64,000 nucleotides of DNA from contig NZ_JAQKGU010000004.1 of NCBI RefSeq assembly GCF_028532725.1, forward strand, positions 124,001 through 188,000, in the 5' to 3' direction. Shown here piece by piece: positions 26,872 through 34,713 of this stretch; within the stretch, counting starts at the first letter, position 1, and every line of letters starts with the position of its first letter. The notes under the pieces were generated by a model that did no database searches, was not told the origin of the DNA, and worked only from the letters and a program-made list of their open reading frames with translations. The stretch comes from Desulfovibrio sp. Fe33 (GTDB taxonomy: Bacteria; Desulfobacterota; Desulfovibrionia; Desulfovibrionales; Desulfovibrionaceae). Made by a program: the position numbers and the translations under genes.

Positions 26872-28404
26872 TTGGACTTCGGATATCCGGTACTCACGAT
26901 ATTGATCGCATTCCCGCTCGTTGCGGCGTGCGGACTCTTCTTCCTGCGGGCTCCGCAGGTGGTGAGATACTACACCATGGCGGTGTCCCTCATCGAGTGT
27001 CTGCTCGCAGTGCCGCTCACGGGCTTCAAACTCAACGCCGATTTCCAGTTCGTCGAGAAGATAGACTGGGTCCACCAGTGGGGCCTGCAGTACTACCTCG
27101 GTGTGGATGGAATCAGCATACTCATGGTCCTGCTGACCATCGCGGTCCTGCCGCTGTGCGTCATGTGCTCCTGGACCTACATCGGTAAGCGGGTGAAGGA
27201 ATTCCACTTCTGCCTGCTGTTCATGACATCCGCGGTGCTCGGCGTGTTCTGCGCCCTGGACCTGGTCCTGTTCTACGTGTTCTGGGAAGCCATGCTCATC
27301 CCCATGTACCTGCTCATCGCGGTCTGGGGCGGCGACGACCGCAAGTACGCGTCGCTCAAGTTCTTCCTGTACACCCTGGCGGGGTCCACTCTGCTCCTGG
27401 CGGCCATCGTGGCCTTCAGGGTCACGGGCGGGACCTTCTCCATTCCGGACCTGATGCAGATGAACTTCAGCTTCCGCTTCCAGTTCTGGGCCTTCCTGGC
27501 AATGGCGCTCGCCTTCGCCATCAAGGTCCCCATGTTCCCGTTCCATACCTGGCTGCCCGCGGCTCACGTGCAGGCGCCTTCGGCGGGTTCCGTCATTCTG
27601 GCGGCAGTCCTGCTGAAGATGGGAACCTACGGTTTCCTGCGCTTCTGCCTGCCGTTGACCCCGGCGGCTTCGGAATACTTCGCCCCCATGATGATCGCGA
27701 TCTCCATCGTGTCCATCCTGTACGGCGGAGCCATCGCCCTGGGCCAGACGGACATCAAGAAGCTGGTCGCCTACTCTTCGGTGGGCCACATGGGCTTCGT
27801 CACCTTGGGTATATTCCTGTTCAACCAGCGCGGTGTTGAAGGCGCGCTCTTCCAGATGCTCAACCACGGCATCGTCACGGGCGCGCTCTTTATGATGATC
27901 GGCGCGGTCTACGAACGCAGCCACAGCCGTGAAATCTCGAACAACATGGGCCTGGGCAAGTACCTGCCCGCCTTCATGTTCTTCTGGGGGCTGATGGCGC
28001 TTGCGTCCTTCGGCTTCCCGGGAACCAACGGGTTTGTCGGCGAGATTCTGGTGTTCATCGGCGCTTTTGAGCAGTCCACGATTCTGGGTATGCTCCTGGT
28101 TCCCGGTGCGCTCCTGGGGGCGGCCTACATGTTCCGAGTGTCTTTGAAGTTGGCCTGGGGCAAGCCCAGCACGGCCAAGACCTGGCGCGACCTCAACGCC
28201 CGCGAGTGGATCTACCTGACCATTCCGGCCGTGTTCGTGTTCTGGATCGGCCTTGCGCCCACCCCGTTCTTCAAGATCATCGATCCCTCCGTGAACAAGC
28301 TGCTCGAAGACTTCGACAGCCGGAAGGTGGCTGTCGTGGAAATCGTGCAACCGTTGCAAACAGCCGCCGCTGACGTCTTGAACGCTACGGCGGAAAAGGA
28401 ATAG
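26872..28404 (+). CDS. nuoM: NADH-quinone oxidoreductase subunit M
   Basis: A 510-residue antiporter-like subunit. YVFWEAMLIPMYLLIAVWGG and FPFHTWLPAAHVQAPSAGSVILAAVLLKMGTYGFLRF are NuoM signatures with the coupling glutamate and lysines. The start codon is TTG at 26872, supported by AAGGAGAG about 7 nt upstream. It continues the operon 26 nt after the second NuoL-type gene. Confidence 0.94.
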   Translation: MDFGYPVLTILIAFPLVAACGLFFLRAPQVVRYYTMAVSLIECLLAVPLTGFKLNADFQFVEKIDWVHQWGLQYYLGVDGISILMVLLTIAVLPLCVMCSWTYIGKRVKEFHFCLLFMTSAVLGVFCALDLVLFYVFWEAMLIPMYLLIAVWGGDDRKYASLKFFLYTLAGSTLLLAAIVAFRVTGGTFSIPDLMQMNFSFRFQFWAFLAMALAFAIKVPMFPFHTWLPAAHVQAPSAGSVILAAVLLKMGTYGFLRFCLPLTPAASEYFAPMMIAISIVSILYGGAIALGQTDIKKLVAYSSVGHMGFVTLGIFLFNQRGVEGALFQMLNHGIVTGALFMMIGAVYERSHSREISNNMGLGKYLPAFMFFWGLMALASFGFPGTNGFVGEILVFIGAFEQSTILGMLLVPGALLGAAYMFRVSLKLAWGKPSTAKTWRDLNAREWIYLTIPAVFVFWIGLAPTPFFKIIDPSVNKLLEDFDSRKVAVVEIVQPLQTAAADVLNATAEKE

Positions 28405-28416
28405 GGGGATAACGAC

Positions 28417-29874
28417 GTGAACTTCAACATCACTGCGCTTGTCCCGGAGCTGTTCTTCCTCTGCATGGTGCTGGCCCTCATGGTCCAGTCCCTCGGCAGC
28501 AGGGAGTGGAAACCGCCTGTCGAGCGGTGGCTGCCTTTCGGCGCCTGCGCCGCCTTCTTCGTGACCATCACCGGCTTCCATCTGCACGGGACCATGTTCT
28601 GGGACGTCTACAAAGTGGACCTCATGTCCCAGTTCTTCAAGATCGTCATCACGTTCGGCTTCTACGTGGTCGTCCTCAACGCCTCGCGCCAGCCCACCCT
28701 TGAGGAGGGCAAACGGGCCGATTACTACATGTTGCTCGGCTTCTCCACCCTTGGCCTGATGCTGCTCGCCTCCTCCGTGGAGCTGATCACCATCTACCTG
28801 GCCCTGGAGCTGGCCTCCTACTCCATGTATGCGGTCATCCCGCTGCGCGCCAAGGACAAGGGCGCGGCCGAGGCGGGCATCAAGTACATCATGTTCGGCG
28901 CGGTCGCCACGGCTCTGGCCCTGTACGGCTTGTCCTACATCATGGCCACCCAGCACACGACCTACATCGCCGAGCTCATGAACAAGTCCTGGTCGTTCGC
29001 CGACCAGCCCATGGCTGTTGTGGGCCTGTCGCTCTTCCTGGGCGGCATGTTCTTCAAGCTGGCCCTGTTCCCGTTCCACTTCTGGTGCCCGGACGTCTAT
29101 CAGGGCGCCAGCAACGAGACCGCCGCTTTCGTGGCGACCATGCCCAAGATGGGCGCCATAGTGGTCCTGTGCCGCCTGGCCGTGCTTCTCAAGCCCGGTC
29201 TGGAGATCACCACCATCCTGGCGGTGCTGGGTGCGCTGTCCATGACCTTCGGCAACCTGTCGGCCCTGGCCCAGACGGACATCAAGAGGCTGCTCGGCTT
29301 CTCGTCCGTGGCCCATGCGGGCTACATCATGGTCGGCCTGGTCTCCGGCACCCCCGAAGGTATCGGCGCGGCCGCCTTCTACGGCATGGCCTATCTCGTG
29401 ATGAACCTGCTCGTGTTCTGGGTCGTCAGCCGTGTGGCCTCGGATGGCCGCAATCTCAAGCTGACCGACCTGAACGGCCTGTACAAGAAGGCTCCGGCCC
29501 TGGCGTTTTCGCTGGCCGCAGGGGCCTTTGCCCTTGTCGGCCTGCCGCCGACCATGGGCTTCATGGGCAAGTTCTTCCTCATCACCTCGGCTTGGGACCA
29601 CGGCTACAACTGGCTGGTCATTACCCTGGTGTTGAACTCGGCCATCGCCATCTACTACTACCTGTCCCTGTTCCGCCACGCCTTCACGGAAGAGAAGACG
29701 CCCACAGAAGTGGCCCCGCCCGACAACGGCTGGTTCGCCTCCGCAGGCGCGGGGATGCTCGCTGCGGCCGTGCTCGTTATCGGCATGATCCCGGCTCCTT
29801 TGTTCAACTTCGCCATCAACGCGGGCAAGACCCTGTACGGCATCACCGTCACCTTCAGCGGCGGCGGTCACTAA
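28417..29874 (+). CDS. nuoN: NADH-quinone oxidoreductase subunit N
   Basis: A 485-residue antiporter-like subunit, last gene of the operon. LALELASYSMYAVIP and FHFWCPDVYQGASNETAAFVATMPKMG identify NuoN. The start is a GTG 12 nt after nuoM. No nuoE, nuoF or nuoG is found before or after the operon in this window. Confidence 0.94.
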   Translation: MNFNITALVPELFFLCMVLALMVQSLGSREWKPPVERWLPFGACAAFFVTITGFHLHGTMFWDVYKVDLMSQFFKIVITFGFYVVVLNASRQPTLEEGKRADYYMLLGFSTLGLMLLASSVELITIYLALELASYSMYAVIPLRAKDKGAAEAGIKYIMFGAVATALALYGLSYIMATQHTTYIAELMNKSWSFADQPMAVVGLSLFLGGMFFKLALFPFHFWCPDVYQGASNETAAFVATMPKMGAIVVLCRLAVLLKPGLEITTILAVLGALSMTFGNLSALAQTDIKRLLGFSSVAHAGYIMVGLVSGTPEGIGAAAFYGMAYLVMNLLVFWVVSRVASDGRNLKLTDLNGLYKKAPALAFSLAAGAFALVGLPPTMGFMGKFFLITSAWDHGYNWLVITLVLNSAIAIYYYLSLFRHAFTEEKTPTEVAPPDNGWFASAGAGMLAAAVLVIGMIPAPLFNFAINAGKTLYGITVTFSGGGH

Positions 29875-29898
29875 CAGGTTGCGTTACCAATAGGAAAG

Positions 29899-29929
29899 GG
29901 GCGGAAGCAGAGCTTCCGCCCTTTTTTTC
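29899..29929 (+). terminator. Terminator of the nuo operon
   Basis: A 10-bp stem gggcggaagc/gcttccgccc with a 3-nt loop is followed by seven Ts, 25 nt after the nuoN stop. Confidence 0.93.
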
Positions 29930-29932
29930 TGG

Positions 29933-30478
29933 GACCTCTATATTCACCCACTTTCGCGGCAGAACGCCACGGAGCGAAAAAGCCCGCGCCGAAGGCGCAA
30001 ACAAGGGATGCAAGGGTGCGAGCCCTTGCCCGCCGGAGGCGAAATCACCCGACTATGGCCGCGAAGCGGCTTTCAACACCTGATTTTTCTCTTCAGAGAA
30101 TCAAAACAGTACCTCCCTTATTCGGACCCTAACATATTCACCCACTTCCGCGGCAGAACGCCACGGAGCGAAAAGCCCGCGCCGAAGGCGCAAACAAGGG
30201 ATGCAAGGGTGCGAGCCCTTGCCCGCCGGAGGCGAAATCATCCGACTATGGCCGCAAAGCGGCTTTCAACACCTGATTTTTCTCTTCAGAGAATCAAAAC
30301 AGTACCTCCCTTATTCTGGCCCTGATATATTCCCCCACTTTCGCGGCAGAACACAGCAGAGCGAAAAAGCCCGCGCCGAAGGCGCAAACAAGGGATGCAA
30401 GGGTGCGAGCCCTTGCCCGCCGGAGGCGAAATCCTCCGACTATGGCCGCGAAGCGGCTTTCAACTCCTGATTTTCTTC
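29933..30478. repeat. Three tandem copies of a ~194-bp hairpin-rich repeat
   Basis: Units run roughly 29933-30126, 30127-30320 and 30321-30478, with a period of 194 then 193 nt; the third is shortened. Each unit contains the same series of small hairpins: gcgcc-gaa-ggcgc, gcaaggg-tgcga-cccttgc, cgcc-gga-ggcg and gccgc-gaa-gcggc (gccgc-aaa-gcggc in unit 2). Units differ by scattered substitutions. The period is not a multiple of three, so the similar open frames in each unit shift relative to one another and are unlikely to be coding. Confidence 0.9.
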
Positions 30479-30659
30479 ATCCGGAGTTCAAGAGGGAGCC
30501 TGGCTCTTCGTGGCGCGATTGACCCTCATGGGGGAGAGGGGCTAGAACTATGGGGCTGCAATACATGGCGGTTGAGACATTGGCGGGAGCGCGTTGAGGG
30601 ATCGCGCTTTTTGGAAAAGTAAAATTGGCGCGATTATTTCAATAACAGGAAGGCTTTTC
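30479..30659. other. Spacer after the repeat array
   Basis: About 180 nt between the array and the EFR1-type gene. ACAGGAAGGC before the ATG at 30660 is the ribosome site. I see no other structure. Confidence 0.4.
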
Positions 30660-31463
30660 ATGCGTATCTATTCCCTGAAACTGGCTTATTTCTCCCCCAC
30701 CGGAACCACTGCATCCATTATTGAAGCCTTGTCGCGCGGACTGCGGTACGGCGATGCGGAAGACTTGGATATTACTATGGAGGACGCGCGCGGCCAGTCG
30801 CTGAGCGCATCCGCAAACGATCTTCTCGTGCTGGCCGTGCCGGTTTATGGCGGGCGGGTTCCCGTTCTTTTGGGCCGGTGGCTCGAAGGGGTACGCCTGG
30901 ACCGGACGCCCGTGGTCTGCGTGGTCGTGTACGGCAATCGCGACTATGACGACGCGCTGCTCGAACTGACCGATATCATCCGGTCGCGTGGCGGCGTTCC
31001 GGTGGCCTGTGCGGCCTTTATCGGCGAGCATTCCTTCTCGACTCCGGCGACGCCTGTAGCCGTCTCCAGGCCGGACGGCGAGGATCTTCGGCTGGCCGAG
31101 ACCTTCGGCAGCAAAGTGCGCGAACTCGTGGACTCCCTTTCGTCCGTGGATGAGGCCTCGGACCTCGCCGTGCCGGGCAACCGTCCCTATCGGGAGTTGA
31201 AGAAGGGCGTCCCCGTGGATTTCATCGAAGTCAGCGACGCCTGTATCCAATGCGGCACCTGCGCAGAACGGTGTCCTGTCGGAGCCATTGCCGAGGGCGG
31301 ATACGACAGGACCGACGCCGAAAAATGCATCAAGTGCTGCGCCTGCATCAAGTTCTGTCCCGAGGGCGCGCGTACAGCCAGGGCCGACAGTCAGGTCGCA
31401 GAATTCGGCAGGCGGCTGACGGCTTCGTGCGCGGAGCGGAAGGAACCGGTGTGGTTCCTCTAG
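30660..31463 (+). CDS. EFR1-type flavodoxin/ferredoxin fusion
   Basis: A 267-residue cytoplasmic electron-transfer protein. The N-terminus (LAYFSPTGTTASIIEAL) is the FMN-phosphate loop of a flavodoxin domain, followed by VLAVPVYGGRVP. The C-terminus holds two [4Fe-4S] motifs, CIQCGTCAERCPVGAI and CIKCCACIKFCPEGAR. Family members (EFR1) are common in anaerobes but their partners are mostly unknown. I chose the ATG at 30660, where homology starts. The nearby Complex I lacks an NADH arm, which makes a ferredoxin/flavodoxin protein here noteworthy, but a link is speculative. Confidence 0.85.
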   Translation: MRIYSLKLAYFSPTGTTASIIEALSRGLRYGDAEDLDITMEDARGQSLSASANDLLVLAVPVYGGRVPVLLGRWLEGVRLDRTPVVCVVVYGNRDYDDALLELTDIIRSRGGVPVACAAFIGEHSFSTPATPVAVSRPDGEDLRLAETFGSKVRELVDSLSSVDEASDLAVPGNRPYRELKKGVPVDFIEVSDACIQCGTCAERCPVGAIAEGGYDRTDAEKCIKCCACIKFCPEGARTARADSQVAEFGRRLTASCAERKEPVWFL

Positions 31464-31526
31464 TCAGCGTCCCGCCTTGCGTCGGACTTCCGGGCGATTT
31501 ATCCTAAAGGGAAAGGGAGGATTTTC

Positions 31527-32102
31527 ATGCACGAGACAAGCCTGGGCGGCACGCTCCGCGATTACCTTTCCGGTGAGGAGATAGACGAGACCACCTTCGA
31601 GGAGTTCCGCCAACTTCTGGCGAGGCTTCTGGTGGAGGAGAAGGGCTATCCCAAGGACCGGCTCAAGGCCAAGGTCCCGTTGAAGTATTGCGTTGAAGGA
31701 GAGGAGTATGAGCGGCCCATCGATTTCGTGCTCTATGACGAGCAGGGCAGGCCCGTATTTCTAGTTCTCTTCTGCGCGGGTGAAGTGGCCACCTTCGAGC
31801 GCGAAACCGTGTGCGCGGCCCGGCTCATTGAGGGCGGTCCCGTCCCCTATGCGTTGGTCACCGATACCATGGATGCCACTCTTCTGGATGTCCGCACCGG
31901 CGAGGAGGTCGCCCGGAGCATGGACGCCGTCCCCGATTACGAGCGCCTCATGCGGATGGTGGACGAAGCGAAAATCACGCCTCTAACCGATGAGCAGCGG
32001 GAACGGCAGACCCGCGTCTTCCACACCTATTGCGGCTTTGTGTGCGGCGATCATTGCGAATGCTCGCTTCCACCCATGCCGTCCTTTCCGTTGAAAAAAT
32101 AG
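31527..32102 (+). CDS. HSDR_N-like domain protein
   Basis: A 191-residue protein resembling the N-terminal nuclease-fold domain of type I restriction HsdR (HSDR_N_2). The order YPKDRLKAKVPLKY, RPIDFVLYDEQGRPVFLVLF fits the fold, but the catalytic ExK expected at the end of the second strand is replaced by LFCAGE. A Cys/His cluster (CGFVCGDHCEC) lies near the C-terminus. No modification or specificity genes are nearby. Probably a non-restriction, catalytically reduced member. GGGAGG precedes the ATG. Confidence 0.7.
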   Translation: MHETSLGGTLRDYLSGEEIDETTFEEFRQLLARLLVEEKGYPKDRLKAKVPLKYCVEGEEYERPIDFVLYDEQGRPVFLVLFCAGEVATFERETVCAARLIEGGPVPYALVTDTMDATLLDVRTGEEVARSMDAVPDYERLMRMVDEAKITPLTDEQRERQTRVFHTYCGFVCGDHCECSLPPMPSFPLKK

Positions 32103-32111
32103 AGTGGTCAG

Positions 32112-32639
32112 GTGTCCGAAGAAATCATCGTCAAATACAACATGCGCTCCCTTGATCGCGGGTTGCGTCTTTGTGTGCCTGATAAGCGGCGCGATGATAG
32201 TGTTCGGCTGGGGAACGCTGGACCATCCCGGGCCGCGAGACAATCCCGAGGCGTTCATTGGGTTTGGTGCGTTCGGCGTGGTCTGGGCGGTCTGGAAGAT
32301 ACGTGCTCTGGCTTCAGGTAAGCCGTATCTGGAGACGAGCGAGGACGGTATTTCGTCGGCGCGGGCCTGCATTGCTATATTCCTTGGGAGAACGTGGAAG
32401 ATATCTCCATTCGCCGCGATGAAGACAAGGGGGATGTTTGCGCCATCCGTTTGAAGGATTCGGGCAATGTCTATTCCGACAAGTTGTCCCTCCGGCTGCT
32501 GCGCAAAGACTTCACCAGCGAATTGCCGGTGGACCTCATGCCGGGGCTGTACACGTCATGGTCCTGTAACAGGCTGACGGACGCTTTGCGTGAGCGCTGG
32601 AAACTGGAGCTGGACCGGATGCGGAAAAGCCGGGCATAA
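32112..32639 (+). pseudogene. Frameshifted membrane protein with PH-like domain
   Basis: Three adjacent open segments read as one coherent protein if two single-base changes are undone. MSEEIIVKYNMRS (from GTG 32112) must shift at about 32148-32152 to continue into the hydrophobic LIAGCVFVCLISGAMIVFGWG. That frame must shift back at about 32346-32349 (one missing G) from KPYLETSEDG to YFVGAGLHCYIPWENVEDI, after which it runs to 32639. The joined product of about 175 residues has two membrane helices and a PH/YcxB-like C-terminal domain. It is either a recent pseudogene or contains two sequencing errors. Confidence 0.6.
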
Positions 32640-32652
32640 GCCCGGCTTTTTT
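32625..32652. terminator. Bidirectional terminator
   Basis: An 11-bp stem aaaagccgggc/gcccggctttt with loop ataa overlaps the stop codon of the frameshifted gene and is followed by Ts on the plus strand. It also follows the convergent ferredoxin gene. Confidence 0.85.
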
Positions 32653-32675
32653 GGTGGAAATGAGGTTGGAGCGGG

Positions 32676-32894
32676 TCAGCAGTCCACGAAGACGATACAG
32701 CCTTCGGGGCATGAGTTCATGATGTCGCGGACTTCCTCCTCGGTGACCTTGGAACGGCACACGTAAGGCATGTCCAGGGCATCATCCCACTGGAAAACGT
32801 CGGGGTTGAGGTCGATGCACCCCATGCAGGAGCGGCAGTCCCCCAACTCGATGGCCACTTCACGATGCTTTGTACAGGTATTGGTATCGCTCAT
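32676..32894 (-). CDS. [4Fe-4S] ferredoxin
   Basis: A 72-residue small acidic ferredoxin. Three ligands are in CRSCMGCIDLNPDVFQW and the fourth in NSCPEGCIVF, the layout of monocluster bacterial ferredoxins. An additional cysteine (YVCRS) and a CxxxH start are unusual. It is transcribed alone on the minus strand and could serve any of the nearby iron-sulfur enzymes. Confidence 0.85.
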   Translation of the reverse strand: MSDTNTCTKHREVAIELGDCRSCMGCIDLNPDVFQWDDALDMPYVCRSKVTEEEVRDIMNSCPEGCIVFVDC

Positions 32895-32988
32895 AAATTA
32901 ATAATAGTTATCAACGATCGTTTTGGCAAGCGCAATCGCACCATAAAAGAGGTTCGGGCCAAGCCAGCTTTTCCCCGTCACGGTCAGG

Positions 32989-34002
32989 CTATACGTTGAA
33001 CCGGAACTCGATGATGTCGCCGTCTTTAACGATGTAGTCCTTGCCTTCCAGCCGGGCCTTGCCCGCTTCCTTGACCTTTTTGAAATCGCCGTAGGTCAGG
33101 AAGTCGTCGTAGCCGATGACTTCGGCGCGGATGAAGCCCTTTTCGAAATCGGTGTGAATGACGCCGGCCGCCTGGGGCGCTGTGGAGCCGACGCGCAGGG
33201 GCCAGGTGCGGCATTCGTCCTCGCCCGCCGTCAGGAAGGATATCAGCCCGAGGAGCTGGTAGGTCTTGGCGATGACCTTGTCCAATGCGGATTCCGTAAT
33301 GCCCAGATCGCTCAGGAACATGGCCTTCTCTTCGGGATCGTCGACCTCGGCCAATTCGCGTTCGAGTTTGGCCGACACCGCGATGTGGGCCATGCCGAGG
33401 GTGTCCTCAGGAAGTTTGCAATCGGCTTCTTCGCCCTCGGGGCAGTTCCAGGCGTAGAGGATGGGGCGGGCGGAGAGAAATTTGTAGCCCCGGAGTTCGG
33501 GCAGTCCGCAAATCTCAGCATCCGCGCGCAGCGGGCGTTCCTCTTCGAGCATGGCCAGCGCGCGTTTCAGGGCGGTCTCCTCCTTGGGGTCCACCAGGGC
33601 CTTGTTCTTCTTGCCGTCGGCAGCGAGTTTTTCCAGCCTTTTCTCGATGACGGCCATGTCCGAAACCATCATGTCCGCCTCAATGGCCTGCCATTGGTTT
33701 TGCGGATCGTTCATGCCCGAGAAGCCGTCGAGCACCCCAATGAAGCAGTCGTAGGGACGAACCTCGTTGAGCACCCGCTCGCCCAGTCCCGTGCCCTTGC
33801 CGCCTCCGCCGGGGATGTCCAGGTATTCGATTTCGCTGTAGGTGACTTTCTTGGGGTTGAAGAGCGCGATGAGCGGGTCGAGCCGGGCGTCCGGGACCTT
33901 GACCATGGCCCGATTGCCCGAAGCGGCCGCATCGGGGCCCGCGAGGGCGGCGAAGAGGTCGGTTTTGCCTGAGCCTGAGAAACCGAAGATGGCGGTTTTC
34001 AT
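32989..34002 (-). CDS. Divergent YchF-like NTPase
   Basis: A 337-residue Obg-family P-loop protein. G1 is GFSGSGKT (7-14), G3 is DIPGGGGKGTGLG in place of the usual DIAGLVKGA, and the G4 position reads NCPE, which fits the NxxE pattern that gives YchF its preference for ATP. The C-terminus (GVIHTDFEKGFIRAEVIGYDDF) is the TGS-like DUF933 domain. Compared with housekeeping YchF (about 363 aa) it is shorter and diverged, so it may be a second paralogue. AGGAAG lies before the ATG. Confidence 0.82.
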   Translation of the reverse strand: MKTAIFGFSGSGKTDLFAALAGPDAAASGNRAMVKVPDARLDPLIALFNPKKVTYSEIEYLDIPGGGGKGTGLGERVLNEVRPYDCFIGVLDGFSGMNDPQNQWQAIEADMMVSDMAVIEKRLEKLAADGKKNKALVDPKEETALKRALAMLEEERPLRADAEICGLPELRGYKFLSARPILYAWNCPEGEEADCKLPEDTLGMAHIAVSAKLERELAEVDDPEEKAMFLSDLGITESALDKVIAKTYQLLGLISFLTAGEDECRTWPLRVGSTAPQAAGVIHTDFEKGFIRAEVIGYDDFLTYGDFKKVKEAGKARLEGKDYIVKDGDIIEFRFNV

Positions 34003-34146
34003 GTAATTCTTCCTCGCTGAAACGGGTGGCTGGGAAAATGCCCATGGGGGGCATGGCGGAAGGTATCAGCTATCGGCGGGAATGCAAAGCGGATGGGGCC
34101 GGGCAAATCATTGAATGCGGGGCGGTTTTCCCTTACGGTGCTCGGA

Positions 34147-34677
34147 ATGCACAAGGCGAGGAACATCTATCTCATCGGGCCGCGCGCTTGCGGAAAGACC
34201 AGCGTGGGCCGTGCTCTGGCCGAACGGTTGGGGCTGAAATTCGTGGACACGGACCACGCCTTTGCCGAGGCCGTGGGCATGGACATCGCGTCGTTTGTCG
34301 AGGCCAACGGTTGGGACGCCTTTCGCGACGAGGAGTCAAGAACGCTCGAACGCGAAGCCGCGCCCGGCGGACGGGTTATCGGCTGCGGCGGCGGCATTGT
34401 CCTGCGCGCGGAGAACCGGGCCGTGCTGGCCGGGGGACTGACCCTCTATCTCAAGACCGCCCCGGAGGAGCTGGCGCGGCGGCTGTCGGCCGATCCGATC
34501 GCTTCCCAGCGTCCATCCCTGACCGGCAAATCTCTGGCTGACGAAGTCCGTGAGGTCTTGGAAGAACGCGCCCATCTGTACGAAGGATGCGCGCATCACG
34601 TCGTCGAAGGCGGGGACCTGGATAGTGTCGCGGAGCGGGCGTACGCGATCGTGAAGACCTTTCCCGAGCGTTTTTGA
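34147..34677 (+). CDS. aroL: Shikimate kinase
   Basis: A 176-residue P-loop kinase that phosphorylates shikimate in the chorismate pathway. Walker A is GPRACGKTSVG, the shikimate-binding segment is FVDTDHAF and GCGGGIVLRAENR gives the GGG motif. GPRxCGKT is closer to AroL than AroK. I chose the ATG at 34147 where homology starts; an earlier ATG at 34093 adds unrelated sequence. Its 3' end overlaps a strong promoter-like sequence for ktrB. Confidence 0.88.
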   Translation: MHKARNIYLIGPRACGKTSVGRALAERLGLKFVDTDHAFAEAVGMDIASFVEANGWDAFRDEESRTLEREAAPGGRVIGCGGGIVLRAENRAVLAGGLTLYLKTAPEELARRLSADPIASQRPSLTGKSLADEVREVLEERAHLYEGCAHHVVEGGDLDSVAERAYAIVKTFPERF

Positions 34678-34702
34678 CAGGTTGGCCCGTCAGGCATATA
34701 AG
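34674..34702 (+). promoter_or_regulatory. Promoter-like sequence before ktrB
   Basis: TTGACA (34674-34679) and TATAAG (34697-34702) are exactly 17 nt apart, a near-consensus sigma-70 site overlapping the shikimate kinase stop. The expected start near 34709 leaves only about five nucleotides before the ktrB ATG and cuts into its GGAGG, so the transcript would be almost leaderless. Confidence 0.5.
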
Positions 34703-34713
34703 CGTGGAGGACC

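Noticed and set aside
26842-29871. A 1009-codon open frame on the minus strand across nuoM and nuoN
   Set aside because: It lies antisense to two clear genes in GC-rich DNA, and its translation is rich in Gly, His, Gln and Glu with no recognisable domain. It is a codon-bias shadow.
29933-30478. CRISPR array
   Set aside because: Repeats are about 194 nt, directly abutting and without unique spacers; no cas genes are present.
29933-30622. Repeated open frames in the tandem array
   Set aside because: The similar peptides arise because the DNA repeats. The unit length is not a multiple of three, frames move between units, and no ribosome site precedes them.
31527-32102. Type I restriction-modification system
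   Set aside because: Only one small domain resembles HsdR; no HsdM, HsdS or helicase is present and the catalytic motif is missing.
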